DNA of 63,066 bases from TMP-86 sp031394735 (GCA_031394735.1 JANMXI010000026.1:1-63066), one strand, 5' to 3'; shown: positions 52,478 through 61,752, numbered from the stretch's first letter. A program made the numbers and translations. The notes: a model not told the origin generated them from the sequence alone.

Positions 52478-52595
52478 TAGTCACCTCGATCGCGCGGCGA
52501 GGCCAAGTTACGGTTCAACCGCCTCTGCTGTCAACAGGGGGAAAAGATGCAAACGCATCGACCCGGACGTCGGGTCAATATTGTAAAGTGACGGC

Positions 52596-53459
52596 ATGGA
52601 TCAATTGCTTGCCGATCTGCTCAAGGTTTTGACGCTCGAACGCATCGAAATCAATCTGTTTCGCGGTGAAAGTCGGGACATTGGCAGCCCCCAGGTTTTC
52701 GGCGGGCAGGTGCTCGGCCAAGCGCTGGTTGCCGCCTCCGGGACGGTCACCGACCGTGCCGTGCACTCCTTCCACGCCTATTTTTTGCGACGTGGAGATT
52801 TCAACTTTCCGATCGTGTACGAGGTGGACCGCGCGCGCGACGGCAACCACTTCTCCACACGACGGGTGGTGGCGATTCAGAACGGCGAGCAGATATTCAA
52901 CATGTCGGCGTCGTTTCAAACCCCCGAAGAAGGGCTCGACCATCAGATCCAGATGCCGGTGGTGACTCCCCCGGAAGAACTGCGCGACCTGCGCGCACAT
53001 GCGCAGGAGTGGATTGCGCACGTGCCCGACCGGTTGCGCAAGGTGTTGCAGAATTCGCGGCCCTTCGAGTTCCGCCCCGTGCAGCCTACCGACTATCGCA
53101 ATCCACAGAAGCTGGCGCCGCAAAAAAGCGTCTGGTTCAAAGCGGTGGGAAAGTTGCCGGAAGACGAGTCGCTGCATCGCTCGCTTCTCGCCTATGTGTC
53201 GGATTTTGCGCTGCTCGAGACCGCGCTGATGCCGCATGCCATTGCACCGATGTCCGCGTCCTTGATCATGGCCAGCATCGATCATGCGATGTGGTTTCAC
53301 CGCAGTGTCCGCGTCGACGACTGGCTGCTGTATTCCACCGACAGCCCCAGTGCCTCGGGGGCTCGCGGCTTTGCGCGCGGCAGTGTCTTTGCGCGCGATG
53401 GTCGGCTGGTTGCCAGCACCGCCCAGGAAGGCCTGATGCGTCTCGTCACTCGCGTTTAG
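52596..53459 (+). CDS. tesB: Acyl-CoA thioesterase II
   Basis: A 287-residue double hot-dog thioesterase of the TesB family: VFGGQVLGQALVAAS near the N-terminus, HSFHAYFLRRGDFNFPIVYEVDRARDGNHFSTRRVVAIQNG, the middle linker and the second hot-dog half containing SLLAYVSDFALLETAL, SASLIMASIDHAMWFH (catalytic Asp in the SLDHAMWFH-like motif, here SIDHAMWFH) and SARGFARGSVFARDGRLVASTAQEGLMR. It hydrolyses medium/long acyl-CoAs. It is divergent from the aspartate-kinase fusion and followed 8 bases later by the small membrane protein. Confidence 0.92.
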   Translation: MDQLLADLLKVLTLERIEINLFRGESRDIGSPQVFGGQVLGQALVAASGTVTDRAVHSFHAYFLRRGDFNFPIVYEVDRARDGNHFSTRRVVAIQNGEQIFNMSASFQTPEEGLDHQIQMPVVTPPEELRDLRAHAQEWIAHVPDRLRKVLQNSRPFEFRPVQPTDYRNPQKLAPQKSVWFKAVGKLPEDESLHRSLLAYVSDFALLETALMPHAIAPMSASLIMASIDHAMWFHRSVRVDDWLLYSTDSPSASGARGFARGSVFARDGRLVASTAQEGLMRLVTRV

Positions 53460-53467
53460 GAGCGTCC

Positions 53468-53650
53468 ATGTCCACCGCTGCCATCATCATCATCGTTGTT
53501 GTGGGTCTGCTGGTGGGCGGGATCATGACGCTGCGCAGCAGCACCAAGGCGGGCATGCCGACGCAGGACGTGCTGGATCGCGCCACGCGCCGCGCGCGGC
53601 AACTCGACGAACAGGAGAAGAAGGACGAAGAGTCAGGCGCGCCACGCTAG
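53468..53650 (+). CDS. Small single-pass membrane protein (DUF2897-like)
   Basis: A 60-residue protein starting at the ATG 53468, with AGGAG 6 bases upstream and 8 bases after the tesB stop. Residues 4-24 form one membrane helix (AAIIIIVVVGLLVGGIMTL); the rest is a charged tail (DRATRRARQLDEQEKKDEESG). The layout fits the DUF2897 family of inner-membrane proteins of unknown role that often follow tesB. It would be co-transcribed with tesB and converges on the GNAT gene. Confidence 0.75.
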   Translation: MSTAAIIIIVVVGLLVGGIMTLRSSTKAGMPTQDVLDRATRRARQLDEQEKKDEESGAPR

Positions 53651-53684
53651 CGGACACTGTTGTCGCGCGCGCAGGGGCGTGCCG

Positions 53685-54254
53685 TCAGTTCGCTTGCCGC
53701 GATCCTTGTGTCGATTCCCACATCGTCCGAGCGAGCACATACAGGTGGCAATCCCACCAACGGTTCTTGGCTCGGCGCGCTTTGCGGAACGTGGCTTCCC
53801 ATTGCATCCCGGCTTTTTCCAGCACGTTGACCGAAGCCTTGTTGTTGATGTCAACCGTGGAAATGACGCGCTCGGCGTTCAGGTCAAAAAAAGCCGCATC
53901 CGCCAGCGCCAGCGCAATTTCCGTCGCGTAGCCCACGCCCCAGCTTGCGTGTTCGAGCATATAGCCCAGGTCCATCACGCCTTTTTCGATCATGGACAGA
54001 TCGCAGGCGCCGATGACGCGCCCGGTCTGGGTGTGTTCGACGGCCAGTTCGAAGCGAGTGCGCGGCCTTTCTTCTTGCGATTCCAGGACGCTGTCCAGAT
54101 ATTCGCGGCTCGACTCCTCGTCGCGCGGACCGAAAAACATGTAGCGCGTCACGCGCGCATCGCCGGAGTAGGTGACGATGCTCGCCAGATCGCGCTCTTG
54201 AAATTCGCGCAAAGTCAGCCGCGCAGTGTGGATGGGCAGCTTCAGACTGCGCAT
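53685..54254 (-). CDS. GNAT-family N-acetyltransferase (RimJ/RimL-like)
   Basis: A 189-residue GNAT acetyltransferase from the ATG at 54254. RimJ/L-like marks: ARLTLREFQERDLASI, FELAVEHTQTGRVIGACDLSMI, the acetyl-CoA loop region WGVGYATEIALALADAAF with AERVISTVDINNKASVNVLEKAGMQWE, and the C-terminal RWWDCHLYVLAR. Substrates range from ribosomal proteins to small amines. It is the last gene of the five-gene minus-strand fatty-acid cluster: its start overlaps the cyclopropane synthase end by 13 bases, so it is translationally coupled. Its link to lipid modification is only contextual. Confidence 0.83.
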   Translation of the reverse strand: MRSLKLPIHTARLTLREFQERDLASIVTYSGDARVTRYMFFGPRDEESSREYLDSVLESQEERPRTRFELAVEHTQTGRVIGACDLSMIEKGVMDLGYMLEHASWGVGYATEIALALADAAFFDLNAERVISTVDINNKASVNVLEKAGMQWEATFRKARRAKNRWWDCHLYVLARTMWESTQGSRQAN

Positions 54255-55543
54255 GAATCGCGAACCGCGGTGGTCGCGAAGGCGGCGCGGCGCGAACGCG
54301 GCTTGGTCAGCAGCATCTGCACATCGCCCAACTGCCGCTCTTCGAAGCCGCCCTCGCAGTAGCACAGGTAATATTCCCACATGCGGATGAAGGAGTCGGG
54401 ATAGCCCTGCGCCCGAACTTCCGGCAGCCGCGACTGAAAGCGCTCACGCCACAGGCGCAAGGTGCGCGCGTAATGCGGTCCGATGTCTTCCAGGTGCGAC
54501 AATTTCATGTCGGTGGTGCGTGCCACGGAATCTACGATGGCTTGGATCGAGGGGATGAAGCTACCCGGAAAGATGAAGCGCTTGATGAAGTCCACCGAGC
54601 GCGCCGCCTGTTCGTAGAATTGATCGGCAATCGTGATGGCTTGCAGCAGCATGGCGCCATCTGATTTGAGCAGCCGGCCACATTGCTGGAAATACGTATC
54701 CAGAAATTGATGGCCGACGGCCTCGATCATTTCGATTGACACGAGCGCATCGAATTCGCCACGTACGTCGCGGTAATCGTCTTTGAGCAGCGTGATGCGG
54801 CTCGAGAGGCCGGCGCGCTCGATGCGCTCCTTGGCCATATCGTGTTGTTCCTGCGAAATGGTGGTGGTCGTCACATGGCAGCCATAGCGGCTGGCGGCGT
54901 GAATCGCCAGTCCGCCCCAGCCGGTGCCGATTTCCAACAGGTGCTGACCCGGCCGCAACGCCAGCTTTGCGCAGGCGGCGTCGAACTTGGCGATCGATGC
55001 CTCGTACAGCGTGGAGTTCTGATGCTCGAAAATGCCGCACGAGTAGGCCATGGTCTCGTCCAGGAACAGCTCGAAAAACTGGTTGCCCAGATCGTAGTGC
55101 GCGGCAATGTTGCGGCGGCTGCCGAGTTTGTCATTGCGGTTGAGCCAATGGGCCAATTTGAACAGGGGCTCGCTGAGCCGTGACCAGCCCGAGTCGATGT
55201 CATTCATCAAATGGCGATTCACCACCATGAGCCGCACCAACGCTGTCAGGTTGTCGCAGCGCCAGCTGTCGTTCATGTACGCCTCGCCGGCACCGACGGT
55301 GCCACCGAACACGGCATCGGAATAAAACGCCGGCGACCGCACCCGAATGGTGGTCTCGAACGGCGACTCCGCGGTCACGCGTCCGAACACGCGCTCCTGG
55401 CTGCCGTCGACGAGGCGCAGCCGGCCGAACTGGATCTTGCCCAGTTGTGACAACAGCAATGTCTTTGCCAGTCGCGTCAGCAACGACAGCAGCTGCGGCT
55501 GGTCCTGCGTATCGGCAGGCGCGGGAATGATCGAGGGTCTCAT
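54242..55543 (-). CDS. cfa: Cyclopropane-fatty-acyl-phospholipid synthase family methyltransferase
   Basis: A 433-residue SAM-dependent methyltransferase of the cyclopropane fatty-acid synthase type. It has a family N-terminal domain, then NIAAHYDLGNQFFELFLDETMAYSCGIF, the SAM motif LLEIGTGWGGLAIHAAS, SIEMIEAVGHQFLDTYF and FIFPGSFIPSIQAIVDSV. It methylates unsaturated fatty acyl chains of membrane lipids. The ATG at 55543 overlaps the stop of the DUF1365 gene as ATGA. Its order after an FAD amine-oxidase-like gene and DUF1365 is a known conserved block, where the product may be a modified rather than simple cyclopropane lipid. Confidence 0.9.
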   Translation of the reverse strand: MRPSIIPAPADTQDQPQLLSLLTRLAKTLLLSQLGKIQFGRLRLVDGSQERVFGRVTAESPFETTIRVRSPAFYSDAVFGGTVGAGEAYMNDSWRCDNLTALVRLMVVNRHLMNDIDSGWSRLSEPLFKLAHWLNRNDKLGSRRNIAAHYDLGNQFFELFLDETMAYSCGIFEHQNSTLYEASIAKFDAACAKLALRPGQHLLEIGTGWGGLAIHAASRYGCHVTTTTISQEQHDMAKERIERAGLSSRITLLKDDYRDVRGEFDALVSIEMIEAVGHQFLDTYFQQCGRLLKSDGAMLLQAITIADQFYEQAARSVDFIKRFIFPGSFIPSIQAIVDSVARTTDMKLSHLEDIGPHYARTLRLWRERFQSRLPEVRAQGYPDSFIRMWEYYLCYCEGGFEERQLGDVQMLLTKPRSRRAAFATTAVRDSCAV

Positions 55544-56286
55544 GTTCGCACCGGGTGGTCGTACACCGGGGTTTTCTTCAGCCACAATTTCAACGCCTGC
55601 CAATGGATGGCGGCCGCCACCTTCACCGTCATCAGCGGAAACCCGAGCAGCAGCCACACCAGCGCCTTTGCGTTAAGCGGTTCATGGTTCAGTGACAAGG
55701 TGGCGTCGAACATCGAGTGACCGTCGCGAAAGTTTTGCATATGGACGAACAGATGCTCGCCGGGCGCATTGAAACGCCAATCATATTGCATGTCCATGGG
55801 CATGAACGGCGATACGTGGAAACGCTTGTCGAAGGCGAACCGCTTCACACGTTCCTGGTCGTGGGTTGCATCCAGCACGTAGGCGTGACGCTCGGCCCAA
55901 GGCGTATTGGTGATTTCCGCGACGATGCTTTCGACGCGGCTGTCGGCAGCATCGAAGCAATAATAAAAGCTGACCGGGTTGAAGCAATGACCGAAGTAGC
56001 GCAGATGCGTGAGCAATCGGATCGGACCCTGCGGCCGGCGCGACAGGCGCTTCTCCACCAGATCGCGCACCGCCGTGTCCAGCGGCACGGAGTCGGGACC
56101 GAGGTAGTCGCTGCGCTTGAAGCGGGCCAGCGCCCAGCGCCGCGCCGACCAGAAAGGCACGCCGTCGAACAGCCTCGGCAATTCCGACAGGTCGATGTAC
56201 AGCATGAACATGCGATAGGTGAAGCGGTTGCGGGTCGGCGCCGTGCGCCGATGCCTAACCCACCCTTTGTAGATGCGGCTGTGCAT
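55540..56286 (-). CDS. DUF1365 family protein
   Basis: A 248-residue DUF1365 protein from the ATG at 56286 (MHSRIYKGWVRHRR); typical family stretches are NRFTYRMFMLYIDLSELPRLFDGVPFWSARRWALARF, LLTHLRYFGHCFNPVSFYYC, SPFMPMDMQYDWRFNAPGE and the C-terminal membrane-associated helix (LVWLLLGFPLMTVKVAAAIHWQALKLWLKKTP). Function unproven, but it is consistently linked with cyclopropane synthase and FAD oxidoreductase genes. It overlaps the FAD gene upstream by 32 bases and cfa by four. Confidence 0.88.
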   Translation of the reverse strand: MHSRIYKGWVRHRRTAPTRNRFTYRMFMLYIDLSELPRLFDGVPFWSARRWALARFKRSDYLGPDSVPLDTAVRDLVEKRLSRRPQGPIRLLTHLRYFGHCFNPVSFYYCFDAADSRVESIVAEITNTPWAERHAYVLDATHDQERVKRFAFDKRFHVSPFMPMDMQYDWRFNAPGEHLFVHMQNFRDGHSMFDATLSLNHEPLNAKALVWLLLGFPLMTVKVAAAIHWQALKLWLKKTPVYDHPVRT

Positions 56287-57532
56287 GGGAGGACTGCTGT
56301 TTGAAATGGCCCAGCGCACTGAGCGCGCTACGTACGCCGTCTTCGTGAAAACCGTAGCTCCAATAGGCGCCGCAGTAATAGGTGCGCCGCGAGCCGCTGA
56401 TATCGGCGTGTCGCTTTTGCGCCGCCACCGCTGCCGCGGTGTACACGGGATGATGATAAACAAAGCGCTGCAACACCTTGGACTCATCGACGTCGGCCGA
56501 GCGGTTCAAGGTGAGCATGAATTGCACCGGCGCCTGCAGCGATTGCAGGATGTTCATGTTGTAGGTGACGGTGACGCGCTCGTACTGTTCGATGGGCAGA
56601 TGGTAGTTCCAGGCCGCGTGAGCGAGATTGCGGCGCGGCATCATGCGCTCGTCCGTATGCAGCACCGCTTCATTGGCCTGGTAACCGATCGCGCCGAGAA
56701 TCTCGGATTCCTGCGGCGATGGATCTGACAGCAGCCGCAGTGCCTGGTCGCTGTGGCAGGCGATGAAGACCTGATCGAAATGTTCGACCTCGCCCGCGCG
56801 TGTTCGCAGCACCACCTGATGCGGCTGCCGTACGATGGACGCGACCGCGGTGTTCAGCCGAATTCCGCGGCCCAACGGCGCCGCCAACCGCTTCATGTAC
56901 TCGCGTGAACCGCCCTGGATGACCCGCCAAGTAGGTCGGTCGTTGACGCTGAGGAAGCCGTGATTGGCGAAGAACTCGACGAAGAATCGCACCGGAAAAT
57001 GCAGCATGTCGACCGGGCGCGACGACCAGATCGCAGCGCCCATCGGGATAATGTAGTGATCGATGAAATAGCGCGAGTAGCCCTCGCGACTCAGGTAGTC
57101 GCCGAGGCTCAGGTCGGTGGCTGCATCGCGCAGCAATTGGGGCGCGCGGCGATTGAACTTGACGATGTCCGCGACCATCCGCAGGAACGAGGGGCGCAAG
57201 AAATTGCGGCGCTGGGCGAACAACGAGTTGAGGGACGTGCCGTTGTATTCCAAGCCGGTGGTTTCGCACCGTACGCTGAAGCTCATGTCGCTGTGCTGCC
57301 AGGGCACGCCCAGTTCTTCCAGCAATTCGATGAAGCGCGGGTAGGTCCAATTGTTGTAGACGATGAATCCGGTGTCGATGGCATAGGGTCGGCCGGCGTG
57401 CTCCACATCCACGGTGTTGGTGTGTCCGCCGATGTAATGCGCCGATTCGAAAACGGTCACGTCATGCTCCCGGCACAGCCGGTAAGCGGCCGTCATTCCG
57501 GAAATTCCCGATCCGATGACTGCAATGCGCAT
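56255..57532 (-). CDS. FAD-dependent amine-oxidase-like oxidoreductase of lipid cluster
   Basis: A 425-residue flavoprotein from the ATG at 57532. The FAD motif IAVIGSGISGMTAAYRL and the second motif GGHTNTVDVEHAGRPYAIDTGFIVYNNWTYPRFIELL are those of the NAD(P)-binding amine-oxidase-like group that accompanies DUF1365 and cfa. The C-terminal half has the substrate/FAD contacts GGSREYMKRLA and TYYCGAYWSYGFHEDGVRSAL. It is the first gene of the FAD-DUF1365-cfa-GNAT run, with a desaturase 220 bases upstream. Proposed to act on unsaturated fatty acyl chains; no substrate visible. Also could be called a desaturase-like carotenoid oxidase by homology. Confidence 0.85.
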   Translation of the reverse strand: MRIAVIGSGISGMTAAYRLCREHDVTVFESAHYIGGHTNTVDVEHAGRPYAIDTGFIVYNNWTYPRFIELLEELGVPWQHSDMSFSVRCETTGLEYNGTSLNSLFAQRRNFLRPSFLRMVADIVKFNRRAPQLLRDAATDLSLGDYLSREGYSRYFIDHYIIPMGAAIWSSRPVDMLHFPVRFFVEFFANHGFLSVNDRPTWRVIQGGSREYMKRLAAPLGRGIRLNTAVASIVRQPHQVVLRTRAGEVEHFDQVFIACHSDQALRLLSDPSPQESEILGAIGYQANEAVLHTDERMMPRRNLAHAAWNYHLPIEQYERVTVTYNMNILQSLQAPVQFMLTLNRSADVDESKVLQRFVYHHPVYTAAAVAAQKRHADISGSRRTYYCGAYWSYGFHEDGVRSALSALGHFKQQSSHAQPHLQRVG

Positions 57533-57752
57533 GCGACGTGGCGATCCTTTATCGCGCCGGCGCAAGTGCCGGCGACCTTGTTTTATTCGTCCAGTGGGGC
57601 CGGGTGGATGCACCCGCTGTCGTTTATTTTGCAGTACGTGTTGGCGGAGCGCCACTGGCCATCGATCGGGTCAGCGGGGCCCCGGCGAATCAAATTGCGG
57701 CCGAATCCGGTGGCCGGGCCCGGTCAGTCCGCCCGGGGCGGATGGCGCGGGT

Positions 57753-58709
57753 TCAATGCCGGCGCGATGAGTCCCGAATGGTGGCCGGTACGGGGTTCAG
57801 ATCCCAGATCAGCCCTGTGAAGGAGAGCATTTTCAGCAGATAGAAGGTGATATCGACCTCCCACCAGTAAAAGCCCTGTCGCGCGGAGGAGGGGTAGTGG
57901 TGGTGGTTGTTGTGCCAGCCTTCACCCAGCGTGAGCATCGCCAGCCAGGGATTGTTGCGGCTGTCATCGTTGGTCTTGTAGCGCTGGCGGCCAAAGACAT
58001 GCGACAGGGAGTTGATCGTATAGGTGCCGTGATAGGTCGCCACAGTGGAGACAAAAAATCCCCATACCAGCATCTGCCATCGATCGGTGCCCAGGTCGGG
58101 CGCGACGTTCTCCAGAAGGACTCCGGACAGAAACACGCCGACAGCCAATAGCAACGGCACGAATATGTCGAACCGATCCAGGAAACGCAGTTCCGGGAAT
58201 TTCATTAGATCCTTGACGCGGTTCAGATCCGGCGCGAAATGCTTGCCAGACAGAAACCATCCCATGTGACTCCACCAGAAGCCTTGCTGCCGCGGCGAGT
58301 GAACGTCGTTGGGCTTGTCGGAAAAGGCATGGTGATGGCGGTGATGCGCGGCCCACCAGATCGGTCCGCGTTGCACGGCCGAGGCGCCGAGGACACCAAA
58401 CAGGAACTGACCGGCGCGGGAAGTCTTGAAGCTACGGTGTGAAAAATAGCGATGATAAAAGCCGGTGATGGCGAACATCCGCACGAAATACAGCGCCACG
58501 GCAGTTGCCAGCGCCACCCAGCTGAAGCCGACCCAGATGACCGCCAAACAGGCGACGTGCATCCCCAAGAATGGCAGGACGCGGCCCCATTCGACCCGGT
58601 GATCGTTTGCTCGCGCGGTCGAACTGCTGGTGTCGAACCACCCTCGCAAAGTGCGGACCAGGCGCGTCCACAGGGATATGCGCGCTTCGGGATCAGGCTC
58701 GTAAATCAT
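57753..58709 (-). CDS. Membrane fatty-acid (acyl-CoA/phospholipid) delta-9-type desaturase
   Basis: A 318-residue di-iron membrane desaturase. The three histidine boxes are present: HRYFSHRSF, HRHHHAFSD and HNNHHHYP, and two pairs of membrane helices are evident (VACLAVIWVGFSWVALATAVALYFVRMF; FVPLLLAVGVFLSGVLL). It introduces a cis double bond, giving the substrate that the downstream cfa product would methylate. It is in the same direction as the FAD-DUF1365-cfa-GNAT run, with a 220-base gap that contains a 7-bp inverted repeat (CGCCGGC...GCCGGCG at 57557-57576) just upstream of the FAD gene. Whether it is co-transcribed is open. Confidence 0.9.
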   Translation of the reverse strand: MIYEPDPEARISLWTRLVRTLRGWFDTSSSTARANDHRVEWGRVLPFLGMHVACLAVIWVGFSWVALATAVALYFVRMFAITGFYHRYFSHRSFKTSRAGQFLFGVLGASAVQRGPIWWAAHHRHHHAFSDKPNDVHSPRQQGFWWSHMGWFLSGKHFAPDLNRVKDLMKFPELRFLDRFDIFVPLLLAVGVFLSGVLLENVAPDLGTDRWQMLVWGFFVSTVATYHGTYTINSLSHVFGRQRYKTNDDSRNNPWLAMLTLGEGWHNNHHHYPSSARQGFYWWEVDITFYLLKMLSFTGLIWDLNPVPATIRDSSRRH

Positions 58710-58762
58710 TGAGGCTCGTTCGCGTTTCGCGATCTTAAAGGGTGGGGGATGATACAGACGGG

Positions 58763-59638
58763 CTATTGATTGCGCAGCGCCGCGATGCGCTCATCCAGGG
58801 GCGGATGGCTCATGAACAGACGCTGCAGCCCGCGCGCGCCGCCGGCATTGATGGCGAACGCCTGCATCTGTTCCGGCAGCGGGCCGTCATGGCCGCGTTT
58901 CAGCGCTTCCAGCGCGCTGATCATGTTCTGCTTGCCGGTGAGGCTGGCGCCGCCGGCGTCGGCGCGGAATTCACGCCGCCGCGAGAACCACATGACGATC
59001 ATGCTCGCGAAGATGCCCAGTACCAGCTGCGCCACCATGGTGGAGATGAAGTAGCCGATGCCTGAACCCTCGCGGTCATTGCGGAAAACCGCGCGGTCGA
59101 CAAAGCTGCCGATGATGCGCGACAGGAAAATGACGAAGGTGTTCACCACGCCCTGGATCAGGGTCAGCGTGACCATGTCGCCATTGGCGACGTGCGTGAT
59201 CTCGTGGCCGAGGACGGCTTCGGCCTGCGGGCGGGACATGCTGGCCAGCAGTCCCGAACTGACCGCCACGAGCGCGGCATTGCGTCGCGCGCCGGTGGCG
59301 AACGCGTTCATGTCAGGAGAGTCGAAAATGCCGACTTCAGGCATGCCGATGCCGGCTTGATTGGCCAGGCGCGTCACAGTGTTGACCAGCCAATGTTCCT
59401 GCTCGGTTTGCGGCTGCTGGATGACGCGTACGCCCATCATTCGCTTGGCGGTCCATTTGGAAATGGCCAGCGAAATCAACGAGCCGCCGAATCCGAACAC
59501 GGCCGCCATGAGCAGCAATCCGCCGTATCCGCCCTGTCCAAAATGCACCCCGAAGGCGCTTTCGAGCACGAACAGGACCAGGCTCAGCAATGCCAGAACC
59601 GCGATATTGGTCAGAATGAACAGGAAGATTCGTTTCAT
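58763..59638 (-). CDS. htpX: Heat-shock membrane zinc protease HtpX
   Basis: A 291-residue HtpX, the usual length. Two N-terminal membrane helices (LFILTNIAVLALLSLVLFVLE; YGGLLLMAAVFGFGGSLISLAIS), then the zinc motif VLGHEITHVANGDM, two further hydrophobic stretches (TLIQGVVNTFVIFLSRIIG; FISTMVAQLVLGIFASMIVMWF) and the third ligand region RRREFRADAGGA. The C-terminus MSHPPLDERIAALRNQ matches the family. It degrades misfolded inner-membrane proteins and in other bacteria belongs to the heat-shock/Cpx response. It is divergent from cbpA, a chaperone partner gene, with about 170 bases between. Confidence 0.93.
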   Translation of the reverse strand: MKRIFLFILTNIAVLALLSLVLFVLESAFGVHFGQGGYGGLLLMAAVFGFGGSLISLAISKWTAKRMMGVRVIQQPQTEQEHWLVNTVTRLANQAGIGMPEVGIFDSPDMNAFATGARRNAALVAVSSGLLASMSRPQAEAVLGHEITHVANGDMVTLTLIQGVVNTFVIFLSRIIGSFVDRAVFRNDREGSGIGYFISTMVAQLVLGIFASMIVMWFSRRREFRADAGGASLTGKQNMISALEALKRGHDGPLPEQMQAFAINAGGARGLQRLFMSHPPLDERIAALRNQ

Positions 59639-59809
59639 AGGGGTTCATGGTCGGGACTTTCGCACCGATTTTCAAGGGAGCGGGGTGGAATTGCTGCGCG
59701 AGCCCGGAGGTGAAGGTCAACCGCAGGTTGGATGTAGTAAGGTGAGTGAGGTTCCGCTCTTGAGAATCGTGCGTTTGACTCAATGGTGGGAGGGTTCAAA
59801 AGAGATGCC

Positions 59810-60682
59810 ATGGAATACAAGGACTACTACAAGACGTTAGGAATCGACCGCACGGCCACTGCGGAGGAGCTGAAGCGCGTCTATCGGAAGCTCGCCCGGA
59901 AGTATCACCCGGACGTCAGCAAGGAAAAGAACGCCGAGGAGAAGTTCAAGGCCGTCCAAGAGGCCTACGAGGTCCTCAAGGACCCTGAAAAGCGCGGTCT
60001 GTACGATCAACTCGGTCCGAATTATCGGGCCGGCCAACAATTCAGGCCACCGCCGGACTGGGAACAGCGCTTTGGCGGCGGCGGGTCGCGCCGTGCATCC
60101 CGGGACGATCTGAATGGCTTCAGTGATTTCTTTTCGCAAATGTTCGGCGGCGCGGGCGAGGAATTCGTTCAACCCGAGGCCGACGCGGGCAATCTGGAAG
60201 TGACCCTCGAGGAGGCGTTCACGGGCACCAAGCGTCGAGTTCAACTCAACGACCGGGGCCGGGCCAAGAGCATCGATGTGCAGATTCCCGCCGGCGTCAC
60301 CGAAGGCCAGGCACTGCGTGTCGCCGCGGGCAGCGATCGACCGGCATTGATCTTCAAGATCCGGATCCGGCCGCATTCGCGTTTCGTGGTGGAGGGCATG
60401 AATGTGACCCTGGAGTTGCCGCTGGCACCCTGGGAGGCTGCTTTGGGTGCGAAGGTGACCGTTCCGACGCTGGCAGGCTCCGTGGATCTGACCATTCCGG
60501 CCGGCGCGCAATCGGGCCAGAAGCTGCGCTTGCGCGGCCGTGGATTGCCCGGCAGCACCCCCGGCGATCAGCTGGTCATGATCAAGATCGTCAATCCGCC
60601 GGCCGTATCAGCCCACGAGAAGGCGATCTACGAGCGGATGCAGAAGGAATTCAGCTTCGACGCTCGGGCCAACTGGCCGTAA
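59810..60682 (+). CDS. cbpA: Curved-DNA-binding DnaJ-class co-chaperone
   Basis: A 290-residue class B J protein from the ATG at 59810 (an earlier GTG/ATG frame would add 9 residues). The J domain at 1-70 has the HPD motif (KYHPDVSKEKNAEEKFKAVQEAYEVLKDPEKR). A short G/F-like linker follows (FGGGGSRRASRDDLNGFSDFFSQMFGG), then two beta-sandwich client domains and the end RGRGLPGSTPGDQLVMIKI. There is no zinc-finger domain, which separates it from DnaJ. It works with DnaK in protein refolding and binds DNA in E. coli. Divergent from htpX. Confidence 0.92.
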   Translation: MEYKDYYKTLGIDRTATAEELKRVYRKLARKYHPDVSKEKNAEEKFKAVQEAYEVLKDPEKRGLYDQLGPNYRAGQQFRPPPDWEQRFGGGGSRRASRDDLNGFSDFFSQMFGGAGEEFVQPEADAGNLEVTLEEAFTGTKRRVQLNDRGRAKSIDVQIPAGVTEGQALRVAAGSDRPALIFKIRIRPHSRFVVEGMNVTLELPLAPWEAALGAKVTVPTLAGSVDLTIPAGAQSGQKLRLRGRGLPGSTPGDQLVMIKIVNPPAVSAHEKAIYERMQKEFSFDARANWP

Positions 60683-60937
60683 GAGCAAGCAACCTCCGAC
60701 AGGTGAGGCGCTCGCCCGCCTGACTATCCAAGGCATTGGCGTCGCACATTGTCGCGATCCGTCACTCCCTTTTGTATTGGCGATGCAACAACCCTCGCAG
60801 GTGACTAGCAATTCTTCTAGCTAGCAAATTCCGTTCGGTCTGCGAGCATAGGGCCTGGCAAAAAACCGAAGTTGTCGCGTTCACTCAACGTAAGTTTACT
60901 GCGGCATCCTTTCAATTCGATGGCGAGGGGAATTGAT

Positions 60938-61752
60938 ATGCGAAGCATCTGGATGACTGGCGGCCTGTTGGCTGCATTGACATGGGCGGTTTCAGCAACC
61001 GTGCGCAGTCCGTCATTTCCACCAACACGCCGTTTCAGCCAGAAACGGTGGATTCAGTTGAAGTGGGCGCGAAGCTGGAGTTCCTCGACCGCCGGCTGGC
61101 CGTCAATGCGGCCGCGTTCAACGCCAAATACAAGAACCTGCAGCAGAACACCACGATCCCCGGCGGCCCCACCGGCAACGAAACCATCGTGAGCAACGTG
61201 GGGTCGGCGGTGATCCGCGGCGTGGAAATCGACGTAATCGCGCGCGCCACGCAGGACCTGACGTTGAATGTGTCGCTGGGCACGTTGAACTCACATTTCA
61301 ACGGTTTCATCACGCAAGCGCCGGGCGCTGCGGGCCTGGAAACCTTCGATTACTCGAACAACGATCTGATCTATAACCCGAAATTCACGCTCTCCGCCGG
61401 CGCGGTGTACAAGGTGCCGGTGAGTTGGGGTGAGATCAACATGAATGTCGGCTATCGCCACATTGCCGAATACGACCAGCAGATCTCGCTCGGACCCATC
61501 ACGCAGGTGGGCGGAGTCAACGTGGTCAACGGCAACGATCCGCGCGTGCGCGCCGCGGCGCAGAACCTCGTCGATGCGAGCATCTCCACCGTGTTCGACA
61601 CACACAGCGGCAAACTGCGCGCCACCGTGTTCGGACGCAACCTCAGCGATGATCGCGGCACCAACGCGGCCTTCACCGTGGCAGGTCTGTGGTCATTCGC
61701 AGCGGCGCGCGAACCGCGCACGTACGGTGTGACCCTGGGCTACGAGTTCTGA
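60938..61752 (+). pseudogene. TonB-dependent receptor with most of the gene deleted
   Basis: An ATG at 60938 with GGGG 7 bases upstream opens a signal peptide (MRSIWMTGGLLAALTWAVSA). At about base 60982 the frame shifts to the last 256 codons of a TonB-dependent receptor: PFQPETVDSVEVGAKLEFLDRRLAVNAAAFNAKYKNLQ, GVEIDVIARATQDLTLNVSLG and the terminal outer-membrane strand ending YGVTLGYEF. The plug domain and roughly two thirds of the barrel are missing, and the two parts are out of frame. The remnant cannot transport. The receptor once exported an outer-membrane uptake protein for siderophore-like or carbohydrate ligands. The stop overlaps the next gene's ATG. Confidence 0.75.
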
